Shown piece after piece: positions 25,777 to 34,883 of a DNA stretch of 64,000 nt. How positions within the stretch are numbered: position 1 is the first letter of the stretch; the number at the start of each line of letters is the position of its first letter. Made by a program: the position numbers and the translations under genes. The notes below the pieces were generated by a model, which searched no databases, was not told the origin of the DNA, and worked only from the letters and a program-made list of their open reading frames with translations. This DNA comes from Acherontichlamydia pituitae (lineage in GTDB: Bacteria > Chlamydiota > Chlamydiia > Chlamydiales > Rhabdochlamydiaceae), in the NCBI GenBank assembly GCA_019634675.1, contig JAHCAX010000003.1, forward strand, positions 1 to 64,000, written 5' to 3'.

Positions 25777-26673
25777 ATGCGGAAATTTTTGCTACCAGGT
25801 CTTGCCGTCTTAGGAGCATGTATTGCATTGGTTGTTGTCTTTTGGACGCAGCGGAAAATGCCCGTGCCCCCTATTTTGTACCAACCGGCCAAATCACCCT
25901 ACAAGCATGCTATTGCAGGGGCTGGCGTCATTGAAGCTTCCTCGCAAAATATCTCGATTGGCTCCCCTTTCAGCGAGATCGTTACTAAAATTTACGTCAC
26001 GGAAGGCGACCGCGTCAAAATCGGAGACCTCCTATTTGAACTGGATTTGCGCCTCTTCGAGTCGCAGCTTCTTGCAGCCCAATCTGAGCTCGATGCAGCC
26101 ATCGTTAGCTTGGAAAACCAGAGGGTTCAATTCTCCTTTTATGAAAGATTGACCGACAAGCGCGCCGTCAGCGAACAAGATTATGAGAAAGCGCTCTATG
26201 CCCTCCTTGAAGCGGAAGAGGAGGTCAGGGTCGCCGAAGCAAAAGTTTTAGAAGTGGAGACCAATATCCACCGTTCCATAATCCGCTCTCCAGTTGATGG
26301 CGAGATCTTACAGGTCAATGTCCACATCGGCGAGATCGCTCCTGTCGTTCCCTTCGTATCGCAACAAGCGACTTTGATCTTGCTCGGCACTGTGCAGCCC
26401 ATGCAAATCCGGATCAATATCGACGAAGAAGATGCTTGGCGGTTCCAAAAAGGATCTCGGGCCACAGCTTTTGTCCGAGGCAACAGCGCAATCCACTTTC
26501 CCCTGCAGTTCCTCCGTACGGAACCTTACATGGTTCCCAAACCCACATTCACTGGTGAAACATCGGAAAGGACAGATACCCGCGTACTTCAAGTCCTCTA
26601 TAATTTCGATAAGGCAGACCTTCCTGTTTACGTCGGACAAATTTTGGACATTTATATCGAAGTGACTCCATGA
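25777..26673 (+). CDS. HlyD-family periplasmic adaptor of efflux system
   Basis: 298 residues. An N-terminal membrane anchor (about 4-25) is followed by the lipoyl half (VIEASSQNISIGSPFSEIVT, VTEGDRVKIGDLLFELD), a helical hairpin (about 85-165) with SEQDYEKALYALLEAEEEV, the second lipoyl half (SIIRSPVDGEILQVNVHIGE) and a beta-barrel end. It links an inner membrane transporter to an outer membrane channel. First gene of a four-gene operon, overlapping the next by four bases. MacA/DevB-like; substrate unknown. Confidence 0.85.
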   Translation: MRKFLLPGLAVLGACIALVVVFWTQRKMPVPPILYQPAKSPYKHAIAGAGVIEASSQNISIGSPFSEIVTKIYVTEGDRVKIGDLLFELDLRLFESQLLAAQSELDAAIVSLENQRVQFSFYERLTDKRAVSEQDYEKALYALLEAEEEVRVAEAKVLEVETNIHRSIIRSPVDGEILQVNVHIGEIAPVVPFVSQQATLILLGTVQPMQIRINIDEEDAWRFQKGSRATAFVRGNSAIHFPLQFLRTEPYMVPKPTFTGETSERTDTRVLQVLYNFDKADLPVYVGQILDIYIEVTP

Positions 26674-28133
26674 AACGGCTCCTTCCTTTCGTCTTACTTT
26701 CTGGATGCATGGTGGGTCCCAAATACCACAAGCCGGAGATGGCCATGCCTGATCAGTTTCTCGAGTCTCCTGCAGAAAATGCGATCGCCCTTGATGACCA
26801 CGATCTAATCGATTGGTGGAAGCAGCTTAATGATCCCTTTTTGGACCAGCTCATTGAAGAAACCTGCTATTCCAACTTTGACTTACGCATTACACTAGAG
26901 CAAGTGCTGCAAGCCCGTGCAGAATATCAAGCGGAAACAGCTAAATTATTTCCCGATATCAAGCTCGATGCCGCTGCTGTCCGCACACGCCAGAGTTTAA
27001 ACATCTTCAATTCTCCCGCAGCCACAGCTGCAGCAGCTGGCGGCGACTTTTCGCCTGTCCAGAACTTCTTTCAGGTAGGCTTTGATGCGATCTGGGAGCT
27101 CGACTTTTTCGGCAAGCTCCGCCACTCTAAACGTGCAGCCCACTATACATGGCAATCAACGGAAGCGACCGCTCGCGACATCTTCATTACAGTTGTCAGC
27201 GAAGTGGCCAATAACTACATCGCGATCTGCAAAAACCAGCAGCTTGTCCGCCTTGCAGAAGAGAACATTGCCATTGATGAGGAGCAGCTTACTCTTGCCC
27301 TTTCCCGTTATGATGCAGGCCTTGCAGATGAAAGCGCCGTGCTTGACGCAAGGGCTTCGCTAGATGCCGATGAAGCTGCGCTCTACGAGCTCGAATCGAC
27401 CCTCAAACAAGCGATCTACCGTTTGGCAGTCCTGCTCGGCAAAGAACCGGAATCCGTCGTTGCTAAATTTGAAAAGGAACGACCAATTCCAGTTGCCATG
27501 GGAAAAGTTCCCCCTGGACTCCCTTCCGAGCTGCTGAGGAGAAGACCCGATATCCGCAGCGCTGAAAGGCAAATAGCCGCCGCAACAGAACAGATCGGCG
27601 TTGCAGTTGCCGACCTTTTCCCCCGTGTCTATTTGACTGCGACCAACCTGTTCGCTGCAAATCCGTCTGGCTCCAACTACGGCTACGGGAGCAGCAAACT
27701 CCACAAACTGTTCAAGCCAAAAAGCCTCACATGGAGCATAGGACCTGGTTTTTCCTTGCCATTTCTTGATTTTGGAAGGCGTAGTTCCGTCGTCAGAGCC
27801 CAGAAAGCAATCCAGCGCCAGACCATTATCGCCTACGAAAAGACCGTCATCACAGCTCTCGAAGAAGTCGAATCGGCACTTGTCGGTTATGCAAAACAAG
27901 AAGAGCGCCTTGCTTCCCTGCTCGATCAAACGGAAGCGGTCAAACGCGCATATGAATTAGCGCTTGCCCGCTATGAGGCAGGCCTTACCGATTACCAGCA
28001 ATTCCTCCTCTCCTGGAAGACATTGATCGGATCAGAAAAGGCATTGGCAGAGAACGAACAAGCGCTTACAAGCCAGTTCATTGCGATCTACAAAGCATTA
28101 GGAGGTGATTGGGAATGCTCCAATTTGCCATAA
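26670..28133 (+). CDS. TolC/NodT-like outer membrane efflux lipoprotein
   Basis: 487 residues. A lipoprotein signal with lipobox LLSGC (Cys14) is followed by MVGPKYHKPE, the usual NodT/OprM start, and two outer membrane efflux domains (about 55-250 and 275-480). Typical elements: WWKQLNDPFLDQLIEE, ARYEAGL-like repeats (SRYDAGLADESAVLDARASL, ARYEAGLTDYQQFL) and RRRPDIRSAERQIAAATEQI. It forms the outer channel for the neighbouring adaptor and ABC transporter. Overlaps both neighbours. Confidence 0.9.
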   Translation: MKRLLPFVLLSGCMVGPKYHKPEMAMPDQFLESPAENAIALDDHDLIDWWKQLNDPFLDQLIEETCYSNFDLRITLEQVLQARAEYQAETAKLFPDIKLDAAAVRTRQSLNIFNSPAATAAAAGGDFSPVQNFFQVGFDAIWELDFFGKLRHSKRAAHYTWQSTEATARDIFITVVSEVANNYIAICKNQQLVRLAEENIAIDEEQLTLALSRYDAGLADESAVLDARASLDADEAALYELESTLKQAIYRLAVLLGKEPESVVAKFEKERPIPVAMGKVPPGLPSELLRRRPDIRSAERQIAAATEQIGVAVADLFPRVYLTATNLFAANPSGSNYGYGSSKLHKLFKPKSLTWSIGPGFSLPFLDFGRRSSVVRAQKAIQRQTIIAYEKTVITALEEVESALVGYAKQEERLASLLDQTEAVKRAYELALARYEAGLTDYQQFLLSWKTLIGSEKALAENEQALTSQFIAIYKALGGDWECSNLP

Positions 28134-29275
28134 AAATGCTCGTTGGCGATCGGGCCAAGTACATCGGCATCATCATCGGATTAAGCTTTGCCTCGTTCAT
28201 CATCTCCCAGCAAGGCTCTATCCTTTTGGGGATCATGAAAAGGACCTACGGATTCATCCTCGACACCTCGCAGCCCAACATTTGGGTGATGGATCCCTCC
28301 GTTCAGTTCATCGACGATATCAAACCGATGAAAGAGACCGATCTCTTCCGTGTCCGCAGCGTAGAAGGTGTAGAATGGGCAGAACCCCTCTTCAAAGGAC
28401 TGATCAAAGCAAGGCTTGCCAATGGAACCTTCCAAACATGCGTCCTGATCGGGATCGATAATGCAACGCTGATCGGCGGCCCTCCCGAAATGGTGGCAGG
28501 AAAGTTGGAAGACCTACGCTTTCCCGATGCAGTGATTGTCGATAGGAACGGGGCCAATACCAAGCTTGCATCTCCGCCTTTAAAAGGGACCGGAGAAAAA
28601 ATCCCCATGCAGATCGGCGATGTCATGGAACTCAATTACCACAGAGCTTACGTCTCTGGGATCTGCTCCGTTTCAAGGACATTTCAATCACAGCCGGTCA
28701 TCTACACAACCTACGACCGTGCAACCCAATTTATTCCGAGAGAAAGAAAACTGCTTTCTTTTGTGATTGCTAAAGCATCTCCCGGCCTCGATCCCCATGA
28801 AGTCTGCAACAGGATACGCGCACAGACAGGACTGAAGGCATACACACCCTATGGGATTTGCCGGCTGACCGTCGAATACTATATGAGGAACACAGGCGTC
28901 TTAATTAACTTCGGCGTGGCGATCATCTTAGGATTTATTATCGGTATCGCCATTGCCGGACAAACTTTCTACAACTTTACCTTAGACAATCTTCGCTATT
29001 TTGGAACCTTGAAAGCAATGGGTGCGGAGAACTCGCTGCTCACCAAGATGATCCTTCTTCAAGCGCTTTTTTTAGGGACCATCGGATGGGGGATCGGAAT
29101 AGGCGGGGCTGCAATTTTCGGCTACTTGTCAAAAGGAACCGAACTTTCCTTCAGCATGCCATTTAAGCTCTACTGCCTTAGCTTGGCTTCGATGCTGAGC
29201 ATCTGCCTTTTGGCAGCCTACTTCAGCATCCGCCGCGTGAAAAAAACCGATCCAGCCATCGTATTTAAGAGTTAA
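28115..29275 (+). CDS. FtsX/MacB-type ABC transporter permease
   Basis: 386 residues from the ATG at 28115, which follows GGAGGTG; a TTG two codons earlier is too close to that RBS. One membrane span near the N-terminus (about 18-40), a large periplasmic domain (about 45-265), then three spans (about 270-295, 315-345, 355-378) as in FtsX/MacB/DevC permeases. The ATPase is encoded by the next gene. DevC is the closest family I can name. Substrate unknown. Confidence 0.85.
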   Translation: MLQFAIKMLVGDRAKYIGIIIGLSFASFIISQQGSILLGIMKRTYGFILDTSQPNIWVMDPSVQFIDDIKPMKETDLFRVRSVEGVEWAEPLFKGLIKARLANGTFQTCVLIGIDNATLIGGPPEMVAGKLEDLRFPDAVIVDRNGANTKLASPPLKGTGEKIPMQIGDVMELNYHRAYVSGICSVSRTFQSQPVIYTTYDRATQFIPRERKLLSFVIAKASPGLDPHEVCNRIRAQTGLKAYTPYGICRLTVEYYMRNTGVLINFGVAIILGFIIGIAIAGQTFYNFTLDNLRYFGTLKAMGAENSLLTKMILLQALFLGTIGWGIGIGGAAIFGYLSKGTELSFSMPFKLYCLSLASMLSICLLAAYFSIRRVKKTDPAIVFKS

Positions 29276-29278
29276 AAT

Positions 29279-29968
29279 ATGACAATCGTCAAATGCACCA
29301 ATATCTGCAAACACTTCGGCATTGGAGATGCACGCGTCGAAGCGCTGCGCGGAGTCGACCTTGAGATCCAAGCAGGAGAGATCCGGTTGCTCATGGGACC
29401 ATCGGGCTCCGGAAAAACAACGCTCATTTCGATCATTGCAGGAATATTGACGCAAGACGAAGGAGAATGTCTGATTGAGGAAACCAACCTCAACCAACTC
29501 ACCAATGACACTAAAACACGCTATCGAGGCAAGCAGATCGGGTTTGTTTTCCAAGCCTTCAATCTTCTTCCCACGTTGACCATCGAAGAGAATGTGTCCA
29601 TTCCCCTCCTACTGAACCATGAAGAAAAGGAAAAAGCCCTTGAAATGGCCCGCTCGCTGCTGATCGAGCTAGGACTGCAGGACAAAATCGGGTCCTATCC
29701 CGTCCAACTCTCCGGAGGCCAGCAACAGCGCGTTGCCATTGCAAGAGCTGTGGTCCATAGCCCTAAGCTCATCGTGTGCGATGAACCGACAAGCTATCTT
29801 GACGCTGAGAACGGCATCAAGATCATGACGCTGCTCCATGACCTGATCAAGAGGACCCATTCGACGCTGATCGTGGTGACCCACGATACGAGGATCACCC
29901 ACTTTGCCGACAAGATCGACCATCTCGAGGATGGCAGGATCGTCAAGACCCACCATAACCATCATTAG
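29279..29968 (+). CDS. ABC transporter ATP-binding protein (LolD/MacB type)
   Basis: 229 residues with a complete ATPase: Walker A GPSGSGKTTLI, signature LSGGQQQRVAIARA, Walker B LIVCDEPTSYLD and the switch His in VVTHDTRI. It belongs to the LolD/MacB/DevA subgroup that pairs with FtsX-like permeases. It ends in a His-rich tail (KTHHNHH). It begins three bases after the permease stop and completes the operon. Confidence 0.92.
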   Translation: MTIVKCTNICKHFGIGDARVEALRGVDLEIQAGEIRLLMGPSGSGKTTLISIIAGILTQDEGECLIEETNLNQLTNDTKTRYRGKQIGFVFQAFNLLPTLTIEENVSIPLLLNHEEKEKALEMARSLLIELGLQDKIGSYPVQLSGGQQQRVAIARAVVHSPKLIVCDEPTSYLDAENGIKIMTLLHDLIKRTHSTLIVVTHDTRITHFADKIDHLEDGRIVKTHHNHH

Positions 29969-30161
29969 ACCTCTCTCGAAATTTCATTTATCTATTAAAA
30001 AAATTTTACGGCTTTCATTTATCGGTTCAAGGAATTGCTTATTCGTTCACTCCTTACATTCTTCTATTAAAAAAATAATAAACAAAACAAAATTTATTAC
30101 CTTTAATTTAACAAACAAAACGAATATGATTGCTCAAATTCATTTTAAAATGAGGATTTTT

Positions 30162-30854
30162 ATGGCATTGCAAGTTCCTACATTTTTAGATAACTTACTG
30201 GGCTACTACCGCCCCGCCCCCGTTGCAGCGCAGACCGGTGCTCCTGCAGCCCAAGGCAATTGGATCCCTGGAGGATTGGGTCATGTGAGCGCGCCAATTG
30301 TATTAGGCAGCGGCGGCGGCCATTCAGGACATCACGTCCAAGTCATCGCCTCCAATCCGGAGACCATTCAGGAAATCAGACGCAATGAAAGGGAAGACAG
30401 GGAAAATTCCCAAGGAACGTTGGCAGCGATCATCGGCGGGATTTGCACAATCGTTCTGGCAGGCGCTGCCGCATTTGTCGGACGGAACTTTTTGAACAGC
30501 AACAAAGAATTGAACGATGTCATCGCATTCCGCGATGAGCAATTGCCCCAGCTCGACGCCAGAGTCCAAGAAACACTGCGGCCAATTGTTAACAAACATG
30601 TGGAAAATCTGGAGTCGAAGGCATTTTGGTCTAAGACATTTGTCGTCTTGACCGTCGGAGCGCTTGTTTGTGCGGCCGCTGCATTTGCAGGCGGCATGCT
30701 GACCCTCCCATGGCTCATCACAGCAGCTGTAGTCGGCGGGGTCTTTACTGCGGCAAGCGGCGCCTTTGCAGGTGTCTGGTATATGACGGAAGATCATTCC
30801 CTATCGCCGCAAATGCTACAGCAAATCGAACAGCTCCGCACCCAATACCTCTAA
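30162..30854 (+). CDS. Inc-like membrane protein (putative inclusion membrane protein)
   Basis: 230 residues from the ATG at 30162, with GAGGA ten bases upstream; the open frame reaches much further up, but only through the preceding ATPase gene and AT-rich DNA. There is one hydrophobic span at about 87-107 and a pair at about 159-180 and 184-207 with a short turn, i.e. the bilobed hydrophobic hairpin typical of chlamydial Inc proteins. The N-terminus (1-80) is Gly/Pro/Ala-rich with no signal peptide. Exposure at the inclusion membrane after type III secretion is inference. A terminator follows. Confidence 0.55.
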   Translation: MALQVPTFLDNLLGYYRPAPVAAQTGAPAAQGNWIPGGLGHVSAPIVLGSGGGHSGHHVQVIASNPETIQEIRRNEREDRENSQGTLAAIIGGICTIVLAGAAAFVGRNFLNSNKELNDVIAFRDEQLPQLDARVQETLRPIVNKHVENLESKAFWSKTFVVLTVGALVCAAAAFAGGMLTLPWLITAAVVGGVFTAASGAFAGVWYMTEDHSLSPQMLQQIEQLRTQYL

Positions 30855-30863
30855 TCTCTCAAA

Positions 30864-30898
30864 CCCCTTACCAGGAAAACCTGGGAAGGGGCTTTTTA
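30864..30898 (+). terminator. Intrinsic terminator of the Inc-like gene
   Basis: The stem CCCCTTACCAGG / CCTGGGAAGGGG with an AAAA loop, followed by a T-run, ten bases after the stop. Confidence 0.85.
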
Positions 30899-30902
30899 TA
30901 AT

Positions 30903-31376
30903 CTAATCGCCAATCCCGCAAGCTGCAATCTCTATGAGCAATTCATTGGAAGCGCTCTCAGCAAGTATTCTAAGCTCTCCTTTAACCTCTTCTGAAATAG
31001 CTCCAGGAAACCTCTGCAGATATAAAAGAGCGATCCATGCCCTCCCCTCGTTCTGCCCATCCTTTTTGAGCCATTCGATCGGAGTAAAGAACTCGAAAAG
31101 CCCGACAGCATCCAAACCTTCGATCAGTGCGCCCTGCTCTCTCCTCAATGCTTCGAGGGCCATTTTTCTCTCAGCAGGATCGGAGATCTTCTGAATCTCA
31201 TCAAAAGCCTTTGCATTAAGCATCGTTGCGGCAATCGTTCCTTTTCTGACAGAAATACCCTTTAATTGCGTCTCATTTTGACTTTCGGATAGAACATCGG
31301 CTGGGCTTACAGCAAAAGCTGACGCTGCCGCTCCTGCTGCAGCAAACAATGCATTGATGAATATTCGATTTTTCAT
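30903..31376 (-). CDS. Small exported protein, function unknown
   Basis: 157 residues. The N-terminus (MKNRIFINALFAAAGAAASA, cleavage after about FAVS) is a signal peptide, so the product is periplasmic or surface-bound. The rest is helical and charged (DPAERKMALEALRREQGALI, WIALLYLQRFPGAISEEVKG) with some resemblance to HEAT/ARM helices but no family I recognise. An AAGGAG RBS lies upstream. It is divergent from the TetR gene across an 85-bp gap that carries a palindrome, so it may be the regulator's target. Confidence 0.65.
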   Translation of the reverse strand: MKNRIFINALFAAAGAAASAFAVSPADVLSESQNETQLKGISVRKGTIAATMLNAKAFDEIQKISDPAERKMALEALRREQGALIEGLDAVGLFEFFTPIEWLKKDGQNEGRAWIALLYLQRFPGAISEEVKGELRILAESASNELLIEIAACGIGD

Positions 31377-31433
31377 ATCCTTACTCCTTTTGCTACTTGT
31401 TTCCTAAAAAACATCAGCATAGCAAAAACTGAA

Positions 31434-31443
31434 TGAACGTTCA
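31434..31443. promoter_or_regulatory. Candidate TetR operator
   Basis: The perfect 10-bp palindrome TGAACGTTCA lies in the gap between the divergent exported-protein and TetR genes, 19 bp before the regulator's ATG. The position and symmetry suit an autoregulatory TetR site. Confidence 0.5.
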
Positions 31444-31461
31444 ATTAATTTCGGTTTTCTT

Positions 31462-32049
31462 ATGGGAAAAATCCACCGCACGGAAGCAAAAATATTAGCT
31501 GCGTCGAGAGCCCTTTTTGTCAAAAATGGGTTTTCTGCAACATCGATCAGCGAGATCGCGAAAAAAGCAAAGATCAACCAAAGCCTGATCTACCACCACT
31601 TTGGCGATAAAGAAGCGCTCTGGAAGGCTGTTAAAAAAGAGATCCTGCTCGAGCAGACTGCATCGGAAGAACTCCGACTGGACGCTGCAAAAGGGCTAAA
31701 ACATTTTCTGAAACAAGCGATCCAAAACCGCTACGACTTCTACAGGTCGAATCCAGACATCCTCAGAATGATGGCTTGGCAGCGGCTCGAGTGCAAACGC
31801 GACCTGCTAGCAGGCGGAACGCACGCGTCGCCCAACCTTTGGATCGAACCGATCCGAGCATTGCAGAAACAAAAAGAGATCGACCCTGCGCTTGATCCTC
31901 AGATGATCATCGTGTTCTTAGTCAGTCTTGTCGAAGGAGCATTAACGCAGAATTACGGATGGGAAAAGTCGGCGCCGTTTGATCCGGACGCCTACATTCT
32001 TAAAACAATGCATTGGGCTGAAAAAGTCCTTCAACCCAATGCCCATTAA
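31462..32049 (+). CDS. TetR/AcrR-family transcriptional regulator
   Basis: 195 residues. The N-terminal TetR helix-turn-helix is clear (residues about 10-55: FSATSISEIAKKAKINQSLI followed by YHHFGDKEALWKAV). The C-terminal ligand domain ends in YILKTMHWAEKVLQPNAH. From base 31842 to 32071 the DNA is duplicated at 34143-34372. The likely targets are itself, the divergent exported protein, and possibly the downstream phospholipase; the ligand is unknown. Confidence 0.88.
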   Translation: MGKIHRTEAKILAASRALFVKNGFSATSISEIAKKAKINQSLIYHHFGDKEALWKAVKKEILLEQTASEELRLDAAKGLKHFLKQAIQNRYDFYRSNPDILRMMAWQRLECKRDLLAGGTHASPNLWIEPIRALQKQKEIDPALDPQMIIVFLVSLVEGALTQNYGWEKSAPFDPDAYILKTMHWAEKVLQPNAH

Positions 32050-32071
32050 ACCACAGCTTAAACAGCCTTAG
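31842..32071. repeat. 230-bp direct repeat, copy 1 (3' end of tetR)
   Basis: Covers the last 69 codons of the TetR gene plus 22 bases after the stop. Copy 2 is 2301 bp away. About seven mismatches fall in the first 95 bp; the last 135 bp or so are identical. Confidence 0.95.
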
Positions 32072-32162
32072 CAAGGCAACGAGCAGTATAGCTCGTATAT
32101 AATTGTCTATCCATTAAATCTTTGAGCACATAGACTCTTTCTCTTTTTTTCGGAGAATAGCT

Positions 32163-34130
32163 ATGTTGCAACGATTATTTACAGCTCTTTTGTTCTGTTC
32201 TTTTACCGCACTACCTTTTTCACAGCTGCAAGCTATTTCAGAAAAGCCCGATCTCATGCGTCAAGAAATTCAACATGTGGTCGTTCTCGTGCTAGAAAAT
32301 AGATCATTTGATAGCGTGCTAGGATGGCTCTATAGTCATACAGATCATCCTCATTTTATCCCGTCTCAAATCGCGCTTCCTTTTCAAGGTCTTTCTGATG
32401 TGCAGCTAGGATCGTGGACCAACTTGCTGAAAAACACTTCGGGAGAACTCGTCTATTCTTGCTCTCCGATCCAAGGCACTCCTTCCACAGCTGGCAAAAA
32501 ATTGATCAATTCGCCAAGCCAAGATCCTAACGAGCCCTTTGATCATGTTACCAACCAAATCTTTGGATATGGCGGAGGAACAAAGGCGACAATGCTCGGA
32601 TTCCTTCAAGATTTTGCCTCCCTCTGGAATGAATGTCAGTGGACCGAGTGTAAAACAGATATTTGCGCAGTGATGGAAACGTACACTTCAGAGCAGTTGC
32701 CTGTACTTTATGGCTTAGCGCGTCATTACGCAGTTAGCGACCTATGGTTTTCTTCGGTACCCACGCAAACCAACCCAAACAGGGCCTTTTTAGCCTGTGG
32801 CACTTCAGAAGGACAAGTGATCAATGGGTGGTTTGGCAAGAGCGTTTTTCAAGCCGATACCATCTGGAATCGGCTGGAAGAAGAGGCTCCCGGCACATCA
32901 TGGACAATTTTTTGGCAGACAGATATGTTGCCTTTTCTATTTCCTGGTCCTTTTACCGATGCCCGCACATTTACTGCAATGAGCCGTATCCCCCATTTAG
33001 AAGACCATTACCAACGATTCGACCTATTTCACGAGCTTGCAAGGCAAGGGAAGTTGCCAGAATTTAGTTTTATCGAACCACAATGGACCTTTTGCGAAGC
33101 GATAGAATTAGCACAGCTCAAAGAGACTTATCCCAATTTTCAGATGCTCGCCGGCATTCAAGGCAACGATATGCACCCTCCTGGAGATGTTCGAACAGCC
33201 GAAAATTTATTGGCCAATATTTACACGAGCTTGATCGCCAATACAGAAGCATGGAACAAAACTCTTCTCGTGATCTTATTTGACGAGCATGGAGGGTTAT
33301 TTGATCATATTCCTCCACCAGCTTCGATCGCACCTGACGACCACTTTGAGCATGGATTTGCATTTGATCGCTATGGCGTGCGGATTCCTGCTCTATTTAT
33401 TTCTCCACGCATCCAACAAAATACAGTGATTCGATCTGATTTATCGGTTCCATTCGACCATACTTCGCTTCTCTCTACTCTCTTGAAATGGAAACAGGTC
33501 GATCCTGCCCAATGGAATATGGGAAAAAGAGTCGCGATTGCGCCGACCTTTGAAAGAGTTGTAACAGAAACAACCCCTCGCCGCGATCCAATGATTTCTC
33601 CATCTAGCTTTTTACCACCGCAAGGAGGGGAGCTGATGATGGGAGAGCCCATCGTGCTCAAAGACCAAAAAGGGCTCTATCTTTCCATCGACGAGTGCCG
33701 CTATGCGAAGGTTGACGTTGCAAATAATCATGTACGCCTAATGTGTTTGCCAAACGGGGGAACACTGACTCACGGCTCGTTCGTTCTCCTTACAATCCAT
33801 GATCCATCCCTTGCGGCGGATAACTATGTTTTGGATAGCTGCTCATTGATGGGATATTGTTGGTACAACCAAAATACTCATTCGCCTGGGCAGTGGTGGA
33901 CGATTAAAAGTGTTGATTTTCCCTATCTAGGATATGAAATTAAAAGCGGAGACCGAATCTATCTAGAATCGCACATCTATCTCGATCCACTTTGTTTTGT
34001 CCCCTGCAGACTCGCTCCTTCTGCATGGAGCAGCTTAGATGGACTTGTCACAACGAAAGCCATTACCGATGAAGAATTTAATGACTGCATCTGGACTATT
34101 GAAAGCTTGGCTCCAATTCCCAAATCCTGA
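32163..34130 (+). CDS. Secreted phosphoesterase / phospholipase C
   Basis: 655 residues. A signal peptide (about 1-24, ending SQLQA) is followed by the bacterial phosphoesterase domain of phospholipase C/acid phosphatase AcpA: VVVLVLENRSFDSVLGWLYS (metal-site Glu-Asn), the central SSVPTQTNPNRAF block, and ILFDEHGGLFDHIPPP. The fold hydrolyses phosphodiester headgroups. Residues after about 490 form an extra beta-rich C-terminal domain. It lies between duplicated tetR ends, suggesting import. Its own promoter region contains TATATAAT at about 32096. A membrane-damaging or phosphate-scavenging role is inference. Confidence 0.85.
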   Translation: MLQRLFTALLFCSFTALPFSQLQAISEKPDLMRQEIQHVVVLVLENRSFDSVLGWLYSHTDHPHFIPSQIALPFQGLSDVQLGSWTNLLKNTSGELVYSCSPIQGTPSTAGKKLINSPSQDPNEPFDHVTNQIFGYGGGTKATMLGFLQDFASLWNECQWTECKTDICAVMETYTSEQLPVLYGLARHYAVSDLWFSSVPTQTNPNRAFLACGTSEGQVINGWFGKSVFQADTIWNRLEEEAPGTSWTIFWQTDMLPFLFPGPFTDARTFTAMSRIPHLEDHYQRFDLFHELARQGKLPEFSFIEPQWTFCEAIELAQLKETYPNFQMLAGIQGNDMHPPGDVRTAENLLANIYTSLIANTEAWNKTLLVILFDEHGGLFDHIPPPASIAPDDHFEHGFAFDRYGVRIPALFISPRIQQNTVIRSDLSVPFDHTSLLSTLLKWKQVDPAQWNMGKRVAIAPTFERVVTETTPRRDPMISPSSFLPPQGGELMMGEPIVLKDQKGLYLSIDECRYAKVDVANNHVRLMCLPNGGTLTHGSFVLLTIHDPSLAADNYVLDSCSLMGYCWYNQNTHSPGQWWTIKSVDFPYLGYEIKSGDRIYLESHIYLDPLCFVPCRLAPSAWSSLDGLVTTKAITDEEFNDCIWTIESLAPIPKS

Positions 34131-34142
34131 AAATGATGGCTT

Positions 34143-34372
34143 GATCGAACCGATCCGAGCCTTGCAAAAGCAAAAGGAGATCGACCCTGCGCTTGATCCT
34201 CAAATGATCATCGTGTTCTTAGTCAGTCTTATCAAAGGAGCATTAACGCAGAATTACGGATGGGAAAAGTCGGCGCCGTTTGATCCGGACGCCTACATTC
34301 TTAAAACAATGCATTGGGCTGAAAAAGTCCTTCAACCCAATGCCCATTAAACCACAGCTTAAACAGCCTTAG
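34143..34372. pseudogene. Duplicated tetR 3' fragment (230-bp repeat, copy 2)
   Basis: Repeats the C-terminal 69 codons of the TetR gene and its 3' flank, directly after the phospholipase gene. The frame is intact (LIEPIRALQKQKEIDPALDP to LQPNAH), but there is no DNA-binding domain and no plausible start, so it is a remnant. Together with copy 1 it frames a 2.3-kb unit. Confidence 0.9.
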
Positions 34373-34406
34373 ATTACGGAAAGTTTAATTATTTAGAGGT
34401 AATGAG

Positions 34407-34667
34407 CTATCGAACATGCTTAACAAAACATGACGTGCTTTTACTCTCTTGATTTGCCGTAAAGGCTGCTAATCCAGAACGCTCTTTCAACCCGCTAGAC
34501 TTATCCATCTTAGAAGATTGGAAAGACTTGGACAAACCACTTATGGTGTCGAAGATACGTTCTTGCAAAGAAGACTTGATTCCTTCTATTTTCGACCTGG
34601 TCTGGCCGAGGACTCTTGGAGCTTCTTGCTGTTGGCTTCCTGTATGAGGAACTTTTTTTACAGACAT
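34407..34667 (-). CDS. Small Ser/Lys-rich protein, function unknown
   Basis: 86 residues. The ATG has GGAGGT six bases upstream, which supports a real gene. It is hydrophilic, without signal peptide or membrane span, with a short helical middle (SKIEGIKSSLQERIFDTISG). No family is recognised. It lies between the tetR remnant and a putative effector, in an AT-rich setting. Confidence 0.5.
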   Translation of the reverse strand: MSVKKVPHTGSQQQEAPRVLGQTRSKIEGIKSSLQERIFDTISGLSKSFQSSKMDKSSGLKERSGLAAFTANQESKSTSCFVKHVR

Positions 34668-34883
34668 AACTACCTCCAGAATTAAAGAATCAAAACTAAC
34701 AAAATATAAATCCGCTCTAAATTACTATTATAGCAAATATCCTGATTTAATTGTCGATATAACAAAACTATATTTGAATCAATTTGAAACAAAAATCGCA
34801 AATCATTGATTTTAAATTGCTTAAGAAAATCATAAAATTAGATTACAAATGATGCTGTGTAGAACTTATATGGCGTCTTATCC
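34668..34883. other. AT-rich intergenic region
   Basis: No gene seen. It contains the leader of the small minus-strand gene and degraded sequence adjoining the repeat end at 34890-34928. Confidence 0.3.

Noticed and set aside
29904..30161. Long N-terminal extension of the Inc-like protein
   Set aside because: It overlaps the ATPase gene and AT-rich DNA; the ATG at 30162 has an RBS and begins the protein-like sequence.
34039..34350. 103-codon frame after the phospholipase gene
   Set aside because: Its first part is the phospholipase 3' end out of frame and the rest is the duplicated tetR C-terminus; no start or RBS, so it is listed as a pseudogene fragment.
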